A stretch of 64,000 nucleotides of DNA from Canna indica (lineage: Eukaryota > Streptophyta > Magnoliopsida > Zingiberales > Cannaceae). The stretch covers positions 37,869,501-37,933,500 of the forward strand of contig CP136897.1 in the NCBI GenBank assembly GCA_034359265.1, written 5' to 3'. A program made the position numbers and the translations under genes. The notes under the pieces were generated by a model, which made no database searches, had not been told where the DNA came from, and saw nothing but the letters and a program-made list of their open reading frames with translations. Position 1 is the stretch's first letter. Every line of letters begins with the position of its first letter. Below, piece by piece: positions 56,867 to 64,000 of this stretch.

Positions 56867-57235
56867 TTTTTATTTTACTACCTATTTGATTGCACGACTA
56901 GATCATTTTTTTTACCAATCTTTCTAACCAAACGTTAAGGACGGACGACGTCGTCGACATAAAATTTGGCTATCGATCGCCCGCGCAGGGCCCGCCGCAA
57001 CCTCTACGGCCGGCTCGATCGACCAACCGATCCGAAAAATTAAAATTTGTAAATAAATAAGAAATATAACATTTCAATTATTATTTTTCGTTTAAAACGG
57101 GCGTAACTCCGTGCATTATTGTCCGATTTCAGCTTTTCACGTGGCGCTAAAAGGCGCGCGAAGAGACGAAGAAAATGACCCCGAGCTATCCCTCGGACGC
57201 TCACCCTTATTGGCCGACGATCAGAATTGCATGAT

Positions 57236-57352
57236 GGGTGCGATCATACCATCACTAATGCACCAGATCCCATCAGAACTCCGAAGTTAAGCGCGCTTGG
57301 GCGAGGGTAGTACTAGGATGGGTGACCCCCTGGGAAGTCCTCGTGTTGCACC
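57236..57352 (+). rRNA. 5S rRNA: 5S rRNA gene, copy 127
   Basis: 117 nt. G17T, C24T, G30A, T59C (A box), A71G (IE). T at -1, TTATTG upstream. Confidence 0.94.
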
Positions 57353-57720
57353 TTTTTTTTTACTACCTATTTGATTGCATGACGAGATCATTTTTTTTAC
57401 CAATCTTTCTAACCAAACGTTAAGGACGGACGACGTCGTCGACATAAAATTTGGCTGTCGATCGCCCGCGCGGGGCCCGCCGCAACCTCTACGGCCGGCT
57501 CGATCGACCAACCGATCCGAAAAATTAAAATTTATAAATAAATAAGAAATATAACATTTCAATTATTATTTTTCGTTTTAAACGGGCGTAAATCCGTGCA
57601 TTATTGTCCGATTTCACCTTTTCACGTGGCGCTAAAAGGTGCGCGAAGAGACGAAGAAAATGACCCCGAACTATCCCTCGGACGCTCACCCTTATTAGCC
57701 GACGATCAGAAGTGCATGAC

Positions 57721-57837
57721 GGGTGCGATCATACCAGCACTAACGCACCGGATCCCATCAGAACTCCGAAGTTAAGCGTGCTTGGGCGAGAGTAGTACTA
57801 GGATGGGTGACCCCTTGGGAAGTCCTCGTGTTGCACC
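57721..57837 (+). rRNA. 5S rRNA: 5S rRNA gene, copy 128, near-majority sequence
   Basis: 117 nt, only C95T differs from the majority form. C at -1, TTATTA upstream, T9 terminator. Followed by a short unit. Confidence 0.97.
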
Positions 57838-58039
57838 TTTTTTTTTACTACCTATTTGATTGCACGACGAGATCATTTTTTTTACCAATCTTTCTAACCA
57901 AACGTTAAGGACGGACGACGTCGTCGACATAAAATTTGGCTGTGGATCGCCCGCGCGGGGCCCGCCGCAACCTCTACGGCCGGCTCGATCGACCAACCGA
58001 CCCGAAAAATTAAAATTTGTAAATAAATAAGAGAAATAA

Positions 58040-58147
58040 CATACCAGCACTAACGCACCGGATCTGATCAGAACTCTGAATTTAAGCGTGCTTGGGCGAG
58101 AGTAGTACTAGGATGGGTGACCCCCTGGGAAGTCCTCGTGTTGCACC
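58040..58147 (+). pseudogene. 5S rRNA: 5S copy 129, 5'-truncated short unit
   Basis: Nt 10-117 after GAAATAA. Changes: C35T, C36G, C47T, G51T. Confidence 0.93.
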
Positions 58148-58514
58148 TTTTTTTTTTACTACCAATTTGATTGCACGACGAGATCATTTTTTTACCAATC
58201 TTTCTAACCAAACGTTAAGGACGGACGAAGTCGTCGACATAAAATTTGGCTGTCGATCGCCCGCGCGGGGCCCACCGCAAACTCTACGGCCGGCGCGATC
58301 GACCAACCGACCCAAAAAATTAAATTTGTAAATAAATAAGAAATATAACATTTCAATTATTATTTTTCGTTTAAAACGGGCGTAACTCCGTGCATTATTG
58401 TCCGATTTCAGCTTTTCACGTGGCGCTAAAAGGCGTGCGAAGAGACGAAGAAAATGACCCCGAGCTATCCCTCGGACGCTCACCCTTATTAGCCGACGAT
58501 CAGAATTGCATCAT

Positions 58515-58631
58515 GGGTGCGATCATACCAGCACTAACGCACCGGATCCCATCAGAACTCCTAAGTTAAGCGTGCTTGGGCGAGAGTAGTACTAGGATGG
58601 GTGACCCCGTGGGAAGTCCTCGTGTTGCACC
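58515..58631 (+). rRNA. 5S rRNA: 5S rRNA gene, copy 130
   Basis: 117 nt. G48T, C95G. T at -1. Confidence 0.96.
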
Positions 58632-58902
58632 TTTTTTTTTTACTACCTATTTGATTGCACGACGAGATCATTTTTTTTACCAATCTTTCTAACCAAATGT
58701 TAAGGACGGACGACGTCGTCGACATAAAATTTGGCTGTCGATCGCCCGCGCAGGGTCCGCCGCAACCTCTACGGCCGGCTCGATCGACCAACCGATCCGA
58801 AAAATTAAAATTTGGAAATAAATAAGAAATATTACATTTCAATTATTATTTTTCGTTTAAAATGGGCGTAACTCCGTGCATTATTGTCCGATTTCAGCTT
58901 TT

Positions 58903-58908
58903 CACGTG
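58903..58908 (+). promoter_or_regulatory. CACGTG motif in spacer (example)
   Basis: A G-box-like palindrome about 98 nt upstream of the gene at 59001, present in most spacers. The core matches plant bHLH/bZIP sites, but no function in 5S transcription is shown by the sequence. Confidence 0.35.
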
Positions 58909-58945
58909 GCGCTAAAAGGCGCGCGAAGAGACGAAGAAAATGACC

Positions 58946-58961
58946 CCGAGCTATCCCTCGG
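58946..58961 (+). promoter_or_regulatory. Small conserved stem upstream of 5S gene (example)
   Basis: CCGAG and CTCGG with a 6-nt loop, at -55 to -40. The loop varies between units (CTATCC, TTGTCC, CTGTCC) while most units keep the stem. Role unknown. Confidence 0.4.
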
Positions 58962-58971
58962 ACGCTCACCC

Positions 58972-58977
58972 TTATTG
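58972..58977 (+). promoter_or_regulatory. TATA-like upstream element (example, TTATTG form)
   Basis: Sits at -29 to -24 from the gene at 59001, where plant 5S genes have a TATA-like element. The usual form in this array is TTATTA. This copy and about 14 others have TTATTG, mostly ahead of genes with C24T. Confidence 0.6.
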
Positions 58978-59049
58978 GCCGACGATCAGAATTGCATCAC
59001 GGGTGCGATCATACCAGCACTAATGCACCGGATCCCATCAGAACTCCGA

Positions 59050-59064
59050 AGTTAAGCGTGCTTG
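59050..59064 (+). promoter_or_regulatory. 5S internal promoter, A box (example)
   Basis: AGTTAAGCGTGCTTG at gene nt 50-64, identical to the A box of plant 5S genes. With IE and the C box it binds TFIIIA and starts pol III assembly. Confidence 0.9.
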
Positions 59065-59066
59065 GG

Positions 59067-59072
59067 CGAGAG
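59067..59072 (+). promoter_or_regulatory. 5S internal promoter, intermediate element (example)
   Basis: CGAGAG at gene nt 67-72, the standard plant IE. Its C67 is a CpG cytosine and is changed to T in ten copies of the window. Confidence 0.88.
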
Positions 59073-59079
59073 TAGTACT

Positions 59080-59097
59080 AGGATGGGTGACCCCCTG
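59080..59097 (+). promoter_or_regulatory. 5S internal promoter, C box (example)
   Basis: AGGATGGGTGACCCCCTG at gene nt 80-97. Nt 95 is the most variable base of the box in this array (C, T or G, rarely A). Confidence 0.9.
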
Positions 59098-59117
59098 GGA
59101 AGTCCTCGTGTTGCACC

Positions 59118-59126
59118 TTTTTTTTT
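59118..59126 (+). terminator. Pol III terminator T-run (example)
   Basis: T9 starting directly after gene nt 117. Nearly all units have 8-10 T here. Exceptions are noted at the genes concerned. Confidence 0.92.
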
Positions 59127-59155
59127 ACTACCCATTTGATTGCATGACGAGATCA

Positions 59156-59163
59156 TTTTTTTT
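59156..59163 (+). terminator. Second T-run, likely back-up terminator (example)
   Basis: T8 in the context GATCATTTTTTTTACC, about 39 nt after the gene end. It is kept in almost every spacer, including units that lost the first T-run, so it could stop read-through. Confidence 0.6.
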
Positions 59164-59193
59164 ACCAATCTTTCTAACCAAACGTTAAGGACG

Positions 59194-59205
59194 GACGACG
59201 TCGTC
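59194..59205 (+). repeat. 12-bp palindrome in spacer (example)
   Basis: GACGACGTCGTC, a perfect palindrome containing CpG sites. It recurs in most units, with GACGATGTCGTC, GACGACGTCATC and GATGACGTCGTC variants that look like CpG transitions. Confidence 0.75.
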
Positions 59206-59221
59206 GACATAAAATTTGGCT

Positions 59222-59273
59222 GTCGATCGCCCGCGCGGGGCCCGCCGCAACCTCTACGGCCGGCTCGATCGAC
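59222..59273 (+). repeat. GC-rich inverted-repeat core of spacer (example)
   Basis: GTCGATCG (59222-59229) is the inverse complement of CGATCGAC (59266-59273). The loop holds CCCGCGCGGG, GGGCCC and CGGCCG, all self-complementary, and is dense in CpG. GCCCGC occurs twice here and explains an 11-nt slippage deletion in four units. Confidence 0.7.
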
Positions 59274-59485
59274 CAACAGATCCGAAAAATTAAAATTTGT
59301 AAATAAATAAGAAATATAACATTTCAATTATTATTTTTCGTTTAGAACGGGCGTAACTTCGTGCATCATTGTCCGATTTCATCTTTTCACGTGGCGCTAA
59401 AAGGCGCGCGAAGAGACGAAGAAAATCACCCCGACCTATCCCTCGGACGCTCAACCTTATTAGCCGACGATCAGAAGTGCACCAC

Positions 59486-59602
59486 AGGTGCGATCATACC
59501 AGCACTAACGCACCGGATCCCATCAGAACTCCGAAGTTAAGCTTGCTTGGGCGAGAGTAGTACTAGGATGGGTGACCCCCTGGGAAGTCCTCGTGTTGCA
59601 CC
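59486..59602 (+). rRNA. 5S rRNA: 5S rRNA gene, copy 132
   Basis: 117 nt. G1A, G58T (A box). Confidence 0.96.
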
Positions 59603-59970
59603 TTTTTTTTTACTACCTATTTGATTGCACGACGAGATCATTTTTTTTACCAATCTTTCTAACCAAACGTTAAGGACGGACGATGTCATCGACATAAAAT
59701 TTGGCTGTCGATCGCCCGCGCGGGGCCCGCCGCAACCTCTACGGTCGGCTCGATCGACCAACCGGCCCGAAAAATTTAAATTTGTAAATAAATAAGAAAA
59801 ATAACATTTCATTTATTATTTTTCGTTTAAAACGGGCGTAACTTCGTGCATCATTGTCCGATTTCATCTTTTCACGTGGCGCTAAAAGGCGCGCGAAGAG
59901 ACGAAGAAAATCACCTCGAGCTATCCCTCGGACGCTCAACCTTATTAGCCGACGATCAGAAGTGCACGAC

Positions 59971-60087
59971 GAGTGCGATCATACCAGCACTAACGCACCG
60001 GAACCCATCAGAACTCCGAAGTTAAGCGTGCTTGGGCGAGAGTAGTACTAGGATGGGTGACCCCGTGGGAAGTCCTCGTGTTGCACC
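59971..60087 (+). rRNA. 5S rRNA: 5S rRNA gene, copy 133
   Basis: 117 nt. G2A, T33A, C95G. Confidence 0.95.
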
Positions 60088-60456
60088 TTTTTTTTTTACT
60101 ACCTATTTGATTGCACGACGAGATCATTTTTTTTACCAATCTTTCTAACCAAACGTTAAGGACGGATGACGTCGTCAACATAAAATTTGGCTGTCGATCG
60201 CCCGCGCAGGGCCCGCCGCAACCTCTACGGCCGGCTCGATCGACCAACCGATCCGAAAAATTAAAATTTGTAAATAAATAAGAAATATAACATTTCAATT
60301 ATTATTTTTCGTTTAAAACGGGCGTAACTCCGTGCATTATTGTCCGATTTCAGCTTTTCACGTGGCGCTAAAAGGCGCGCGAAGAGACGAAGAAAATGAC
60401 CCCGAGCTCTCCCTCGGACGCTCACCCTTATTGGCCGACGATCAGAATTGCATCAC

Positions 60457-60573
60457 GGGTGCGATCATACCAGCACTAATGCACCGGATCCCATCAGAAC
60501 TCCGAAGTTAAGCGTGCTTGGGCGAGAGTAGTTCTAGGATGGGTGACCCCCTGGGTAGTCCTCGTGTTGCACC
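60457..60573 (+). rRNA. 5S rRNA: 5S rRNA gene, copy 134
   Basis: 117 nt. C24T, A77T, A100T. Internal boxes unchanged. TTATTG upstream. A77T lies in the loop E region. Confidence 0.96.
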
Positions 60574-60941
60574 TTTTTTTTTACTACCTATTTGATTGCA
60601 TGACGAGATCATTTTTTTTACCAATCTTTCTAACCAAACGTTAAGGACGGACGACGTCGTCGACATAAAATTTGGCTGTCGATCGCCCGCGCGGGGCCCG
60701 CCGCAACCTCTACGGCCGGCTCGATCGACCAACCGACCCGAAAAATTAAAATTTGTAAATAAATAAGAAATATAACATTTCAATTATTATTTTTCGTTTA
60801 AAACGGGCGTAACTCCGTGCATTATTGTCCGATTTCAGCTTTTCACGTGGCGCTAAAAGGCGCGCGAAGAGACGAAGAAAATCACCTCGAGCTATCCCTC
60901 GGACGCTCAACCTTATTAGCCGACGATCAGAAGTGCACGAC

Positions 60942-61058
60942 GAGTGCGATCATACCAGCACTAACGCACCGGATCCCATCAGAACTCCGAAGTTAAGCGT
61001 GCTTGGGCGAGAGTAGTACTAGGATGGGTGACCCCGTGGGAAGTCCTCGTGTTGCACC
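60942..61058 (+). rRNA. 5S rRNA: 5S rRNA gene, copy 135
   Basis: 117 nt. G2A, C95G. Confidence 0.96.
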
Positions 61059-61427
61059 TTTTTTTTTTACTACCTATTTGATTGCACGACGAGATCATTT
61101 TTTTTACCAATCTTTCTAACCAAACGTTAAGGACGGATGACGTCGTCAACATAAAATTTGGCTGTCGATCGCCCGCGCAGGGCCCGCCGCAACCTCTACG
61201 GCCGGCTCGATCGACCAACCGATCCGAAAAATTAAAATTTGTAAATAAATAAGAAATATAACATTTCAATTATTATTTTTCGTATAAAACGGGCGTAACT
61301 CCGTGCATTATTGTCCGATTTCAGCTTTTCACGTGGCGCTAAAAGGCGCGCGAAGAGACGAAGAAAATGACCCCGAGCTCTCCCTCGGACGCTCACCCTT
61401 ATTGGCCGACGATCAGAATTGCATCAC

Positions 61428-61544
61428 GGGTGCGATCATACCAGCACTAATGCACCGGATCCCATCAGAACTCCGAAGTTAAGCGTGCTTGGGCGAGAGT
61501 AGTTCTAGGATGGGTGACCCCCTGGGTTGTCCTCGTGTTGCACC
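61428..61544 (+). rRNA. 5S rRNA: 5S rRNA gene, copy 136
   Basis: 117 nt. C24T, A77T, A100T, A101T. Internal boxes unchanged. TTATTG upstream. Confidence 0.96.
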
Positions 61545-61912
61545 TTTTTTTTTACTACCTATTTGATTGCATGACGAGATCATTTTTTTTACCAATCTTT
61601 CTAACCAAACGTTAAGGACGGACGACGTCGTCGACATAAAATTTGGCTGTCGATCGCCCGCGCGGGGCCCGCCGCAACCTCTACGGCCGGCTCGATCGAC
61701 CAACCGACCCGAAAAATTAAAATTTGTAAATAAATAAGAAATATAACATTTCAATTATTATTTTTCGTTTAAAACGGGCGTAACTCCGTGCATTATTGTC
61801 CGATTTCAGCTTTTCACGTGGCGCTAAAAGGCGCGCGAAGAGACGATGAAAATGACCCCGAGCTATCCCTCGGACGCTCACCCTTATTAGCCGACGATCA
61901 GAATTGCATCAT

Positions 61913-62029
61913 GGGTGCGATCATACCAGCACTAACGCACCGGATCCCATCAGAACTCCTAAGTTAAGCGTGCTTGGGCGAGAGTAGTACTAGGATGGGT
62001 GACCCCCTGGGAAGTCCTCGTGTCGCACC
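61913..62029 (+). rRNA. 5S rRNA: 5S rRNA gene, copy 137
   Basis: 117 nt. G48T, T112C. Internal boxes unchanged. T at -1. Confidence 0.96.
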
Positions 62030-62231
62030 TTTTTTTTTCCTATCTATTTGATTGCACGACGAGATCATTTTTTTTACCAATCTTTCTTACCAAACGTTAA
62101 GGACGGACGACGTCGTCGACATAATATTTGGCTGTGGATCGCCCGCGCGGGGCCCGCCGCAACCTCTACGGCCGGCTCGATCGACCAACCGACCCGAAAA
62201 ATTAAAATTTATAAATAAATAAGAGAAATAA

Positions 62232-62339
62232 CATACCAGCACTAACGCACCGGATCTCATCAGAACTCTGAATTTAAGCGTGCTTGGGCGAGAGTAGTAC
62301 TAGGATGGGTGACCCCGTGGGAAGTCCTCGTGTTGCACC
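62232..62339 (+). pseudogene. 5S rRNA: 5S copy 138, 5'-truncated short unit
   Basis: Nt 10-117 after GAAATAA. Changes: C35T, C47T, G51T, C95G. Confidence 0.93.
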
Positions 62340-62706
62340 TTTTTTTTTACTACCAATTTGATTGCACGACGAGATCATTTTTTTTACCAATCTTTCTAAC
62401 CAAACGTTAAGGATGGATGACGTCGTCGACATAAAATTTGGCTGTCGATCGCCCGCGCGGGGCCCACCGCAAACTTTACGGCCGGCTCGATCGACCAACC
62501 GACCCGAAAAATTAAATTTGTAAATAAATAAGAAATATAACATTTCAATTATTATTTTTCGTTTAAAACGGGCGTAAATCCGTGCATTATTGTCCGATTT
62601 CAGCTTTTCACGTGGCGCTAAAAGGCGCGCCAAGAGACGAAGAAAATGACCCCGAGCTATCCCTCGGACGCTCAGCCTTTTTAGCCGACGATCAGAATTG
62701 CATCAC

Positions 62707-62823
62707 GAGTGCGATCATACCAGCACTAACGCACCGGATCCCATCAGAACTCCGAAGTTAAGCGTGCTTGGGCGAGAGTAGTACTATGATGGGTGACCCC
62801 CTGGGAAGTCCTCGTGTTGCACC
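62707..62823 (+). rRNA. 5S rRNA: 5S rRNA gene, copy 139
   Basis: 117 nt. G2A, G81T (C box). The upstream element reads TTTTTAG instead of TTATTAG. Confidence 0.95.
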
Positions 62824-63191
62824 TTTTTTTTTACTACCTATTTGATTGCACGACGAGATCATTTTTTTTAGCAATCTTTCTAACCAAACGTTAAGGACGG
62901 ACGACGTCATCGACATAAAATTTGGCTGTCGATCGCCCGCGCGGGGCCCGCCGCAACCTCTACGGCCGGCTCGATCGACCAACCGGCCCGAAAAATTAAA
63001 ATTTGTAAATAAATAAGAAAAATAACATTTCATTTATTATTTTTCGTTTAAAACGGGCGTAACTTCGTGTATCATTGTCCGATTTCATCTTTTCACGTGG
63101 CGCTAAAAGGCGCGCGAAGAGACGAAGAAAATCACCCCGAGCTATCCCTCGGACGCTCAACCTTATTAGCCGACGATCAGAAGTGCACCAC

Positions 63192-63308
63192 GGGTGCGAT
63201 CATACCAGCACTAACGCACCGGATCCCATCAGAACTCCGAAGTTAAGCTTGCTTGAGCGAGAGTAGTACTAGGAAGGGTGACCCCCTGGGAAGTCCTCGT
63301 GTTGCACC
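63192..63308 (+). rRNA. 5S rRNA: 5S rRNA gene, copy 140
   Basis: 117 nt. G58T (A box), G65A, T84A (C box). Confidence 0.95.
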
Positions 63309-63676
63309 TTTTTTTTTACTACCTATTTGATTGCACGACGAGATCATTTTTTTTACCAATCTTTCTAACCAAACGTTAAGGACGGACGACGTCATCGACA
63401 TAAAATTTGGCTGTCGATCGCCCGCGCGGGGCCCGCCGCAACCTCTACGGCCGGCTCGATCGACCAACCGGCCCGAAAAATTAAAATTTGTAAATAAATA
63501 AGAAAAATAACATTTCATTTATTATTTTTCGTTTAAAACGGGCGTAACTCCGTGCATTATTGTCCGATTTCAGCTTTTCACGTGGCGCTAAAAGGCGCGC
63601 GAAGAGACGAAGAAAATGACCCCGAGCTCTCCCTCGGACGCTCACCCTTATTGGCCGACGATCAGAATTGCATCAC

Positions 63677-63793
63677 GGGTGCGATCATACCAGCACTAAT
63701 GCACCGGATCCCATCAGAACTCCGAAGTTAAGCGTGCTTGGGCGAGAGTAGTTCTAGGATGGGTGACCCCGTGGGAAGTCCTCGTGTTGCACC
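63677..63793 (+). rRNA. 5S rRNA: 5S rRNA gene, copy 141
   Basis: 117 nt. C24T, A77T, C95G. TTATTG upstream. The spacer after it runs off the window end at the A/T-rich tract. Confidence 0.96.
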
Positions 63794-64000
63794 TTTTTTT
63801 TTACTACCAATTTGATTGCACGACGAGATCAATTTTTTTACCAATCTTTCTAACCAAACGTTAAGGATGGACGACGTCGTCGACATAAAATTTGGCTGTC
63901 GATCGCCCGCGCGGGGCCCACCGCAAACTTTACGGCCGGCTCGATCGACCAACCGACCCGAAAAATTAAATTTGTAAATAAATAAGAAATATAACATTTC

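Larger units (their letters stand above)
59001..59117 (+). rRNA. 5S rRNA: 5S rRNA gene, copy 131, best functional candidate
   Basis: 117 nt with a single difference, C24T, which is the common angiosperm base at that site. The RNA would be the conserved 5S component of the large ribosomal subunit. A box (59050-59064), IE (59067-59072) and C box (59080-59097) are unchanged, there is C at -1, a TTATTG element near -28, a T9 run directly after the gene and a T8 back-up. It is therefore used as the reference unit here. Whether it is transcribed cannot be read from sequence, since plant 5S arrays are often largely silenced. Confidence 0.98.
59118..59485 (+). repeat. Reference spacer between 5S genes
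   Basis: A representative 368-bp spacer. In order it holds a T9 run, a second T8 run, a 12-bp palindrome, a GC-rich CpG-dense core with inverted repeats, an A/T-rich tract (about 59284-59335), the GGGCGTAACT block, CACGTG, a CCGAG/CTCGG-type stem (mutated in this unit) and a TTATTA element just ahead of the next gene. No open reading frame of likely function and no foreign insertion is seen. Confidence 0.9.
59486..60573 (+). repeat. Higher-order block I, third copy
   Basis: Three genes in the order G1A+G58T, G2A+C95G, C24T+A100T, as in the other two copies of the block. Confidence 0.8.
62232..63308 (+). repeat. Block F, right copy
   Basis: Partner of 11708-12784 at offset 50524, with the same short unit followed by the same two distinctive genes. 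Confidence 0.8.
1..64000 (+). repeat. 5S rDNA tandem array (whole window)
   Basis: The window is built from about 135 head-to-tail units of about 485 bp, each a 117-nt 5S rRNA gene and a spacer of about 368 bp, all in the same direction. Unit length was read from successive gene starts, for example 47089, 47575, 48060, 48546 and 49031. Departures are short units of about 310 bp (175-bp deletion), about 190 bp (larger deletions), 158-bp partial units, 459-bp units and 472-473-bp units. All gaps between listed genes are this same spacer; nothing else was found in them. The array runs off both window edges. Such separate 5S arrays are the usual plant arrangement. Confidence 0.99.

Noticed and set aside
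58903..58908. CACGTG as a proven G-box regulatory site.
   Set aside because: A 6-bp palindrome in a conserved spacer is not evidence of binding; it is kept only as a low-confidence motif.
59285..59320. The A/T-rich tract (AAATTAAAATTTGTAAATAAATAAG) as an origin of replication or a matrix-attachment site.
   Set aside because: It is simple A/T-rich spacer present in every unit, with no defined motif to support such a call.
1..64000. A CRISPR array or a bacterial repeat system.
   Set aside because: The repeat unit is 485 bp, contains a complete eukaryotic 5S gene and has no unique short spacers.
1..64000. Cassandra-type retrotransposons, whose LTRs carry 5S-like sequence.
   Set aside because: No LTR ends, primer-binding site, polypurine tract or target-site duplications accompany the genes; all copies sit in regular tandem units with pol III flanks.

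Overview
This window is one uninterrupted 5S ribosomal DNA array. The gene is an angiosperm-type 5S rRNA (start GGGTGCGATCATACC, internal AGTTAAGCGTGCTTG and AGGATGGGTGACC, end GTGTTGCACC), so the source is a flowering plant nuclear genome. The species cannot be fixed from the sequence. The 5S genes are not linked to 18S-5.8S-25S rDNA here. No transposon, protein-coding gene or other foreign DNA interrupts the 64 kb.

The standard unit is about 485 bp: a 117-nt gene plus a spacer of about 368 bp. All units are on the + strand. By manual tracing I count 121 full-length genes (115-117 nt), one gene cut by the left window edge, and 20 truncated or rearranged copies. Gene positions are numbered 1-117 and differences are given against the majority form of this array. 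In plant 5S genes the pol III control regions are the A box (50-64), intermediate element IE (67-72) and C box (80-97). Each gene is followed by a T-run of about 8-10 and a second T-run about 40 nt further on. Upstream there is a TTATTA element near -28 and usually C at -1.

Every gene-free stretch of about 368 bp is the same spacer, in order: T-run terminator, second T-run, a 12-bp palindrome GACGACGTCGTC, a GC-rich CpG island with inverted repeats, an A/T-rich tract, a conserved stretch with CACGTG, a small CCGAG/CTCGG stem, and the TATA-like element.

Layout: 1-5 kb, a 2.7-kb block repeated twice; 5.3-7.3 kb, a 1.16-kb repeat carrying gene/spacer chimeras; 7-14 kb, mixed units with three short deletion units; 14.9-18.4 kb, a G5T subfamily; 19-28.7 kb, the most rearranged part, with gene stubs, fragments and duplicated promoter regions; 29-38 kb, a C15T/G65C/A74G subfamily and a 2.4-kb repeat; 38-45.3 kb, a 4.19-kb-offset duplication; 45.7-51 kb, a second relative of the left-end block and then 971-bp dimers; 51.4-64 kb, blocks repeated at 2912 and 4677 bp, with a segment matching 11.7-12.8 kb from 50.5 kb away.

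I see no new multi-gene system. The interest lies in how the array evolves: recurrent breakpoints near gene nt 10-16, one founder deletion spread to 11 places, CpG decay at every CpG of the gene, terminator loss, and only about a dozen copies with all three internal promoter boxes unchanged.
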